This document shows, one piece after another, positions 6,279-6,376 of a DNA stretch of 6,376 nt. The stretch's first letter is position 1; every line of letters starts with the position of its first letter. Made by a program: the position numbers and the translations under genes. Source of the DNA: an uncultured Ruminococcus sp. (GTDB lineage Bacteria; Bacillota; Clostridia; Oscillospirales; Ruminococcaceae); assembly GCA_947174625.1 (NCBI GenBank), contig CAMWJT010000078.1, positions 1 through 6,376 on the forward strand, read 5' to 3'. The notes beneath the pieces were generated by a model, which did not search any database, had not been told where the DNA came from, and was given only the letters and a program-made list of their open reading frames with translations.

Positions 6279-6376
6279 TTTTTAACAATTTTCTTAACAA
6301 TCGTTGAAAATTGATTAAAATTAATAAAATTATGTTTGATTTTTATTCATGCAAAATTAATCTCAATCCCTGGAAT
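6279..6376. repeat. Upstream tandem repeat, copy 3 (cut by right edge)
   Basis: These 98 bases match copy 2 at 96 positions; the two differences are at 6334 (G for T) and 6370 (C for T). The copy stops at the window edge before the core. Such high identity between neighbours suggests recent duplication or homogenisation, and the array may continue beyond the window. Confidence 0.9.
6286..6313. repeat. Inverted repeat at the start of repeat copy 3
   Basis: Identical to the element 230 bp earlier, with the same 8-bp arms and 12-nt loop. It is AT-rich and lacks the GC stem expected of a terminator. Confidence 0.6.

Noticed and set aside
6049..6376. CRISPR array
   Set aside because: The repeated unit is about 230 bp and contiguous, without short direct repeats and unique spacers.
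5831..6376. Replication origin (oriC)
   Set aside because: Only one relaxed DnaA-box match is seen, and no dnaA, dnaN or recF lies in the window. AT-richness and repeats alone are not enough.

Overview
The window is a compact DNA gyrase operon read entirely from the minus strand, with a repeat-rich non-coding region upstream of it. In transcription order it holds gyrB, a small two-helix membrane protein with a YcxB-like C-terminal domain, gyrA, and the N-terminal part of a calcineurin-like metallophosphoesterase that runs off the left edge. The closest sequence resemblance I recall is to gyrases of Clostridia, probably the Oscillospiraceae/Ruminococcus side. The reasons are the Firmicutes-type GyrB and GyrA, strong Shine-Dalgarno sites, a sigma-A consensus promoter, moderate G+C, and a PLWGKM segment in GyrB. 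This placement is from memory, not from a search.

Layout. Positions 1-76 are abnormal in composition (almost only C and A) and look like a damaged contig end. Positions 77-407 encode the phosphoesterase N-terminus, whose ATG overlaps the gyrA stop codon as ATGA. gyrA lies at 404-2947, the membrane protein at 3001-3618 and gyrB at 3655-5634. The gaps between genes are 53 and 36 nt with no terminator-like hairpin, so the four genes are probably one transcript. A near-perfect promoter (TTGACA, 17 nt, TATAAT, extended -10) lies at 5759-5787. It gives a leader of about 118 nt that can fold into a long-range stem ending just before the gyrB ribosome binding site.

From about 5831 to the right edge there is no convincing gene. 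The region holds two and a half copies of a repeat of about 230 bp. The copy next to gyrB is diverged; the outer copies are nearly identical where they overlap (96 of 98 positions). The window ends inside a repeat copy, which fits an assembly break.

Functionally, GyrA2GyrB2 introduces negative supercoils using ATP; both subunits look complete and catalytically intact. The most interesting protein-level observation is that three classical gyrase drug-contact positions carry non-standard residues: Ala86 in GyrA, and Asp155 and Trp468 in GyrB. I see no novel multi-gene defence or mobile system here. The points worth following are the upstream tandem repeat, the structured gyrB leader, the drug-site residues, the membrane protein between the gyrase genes, and an excess of the palindrome TCCGGA.
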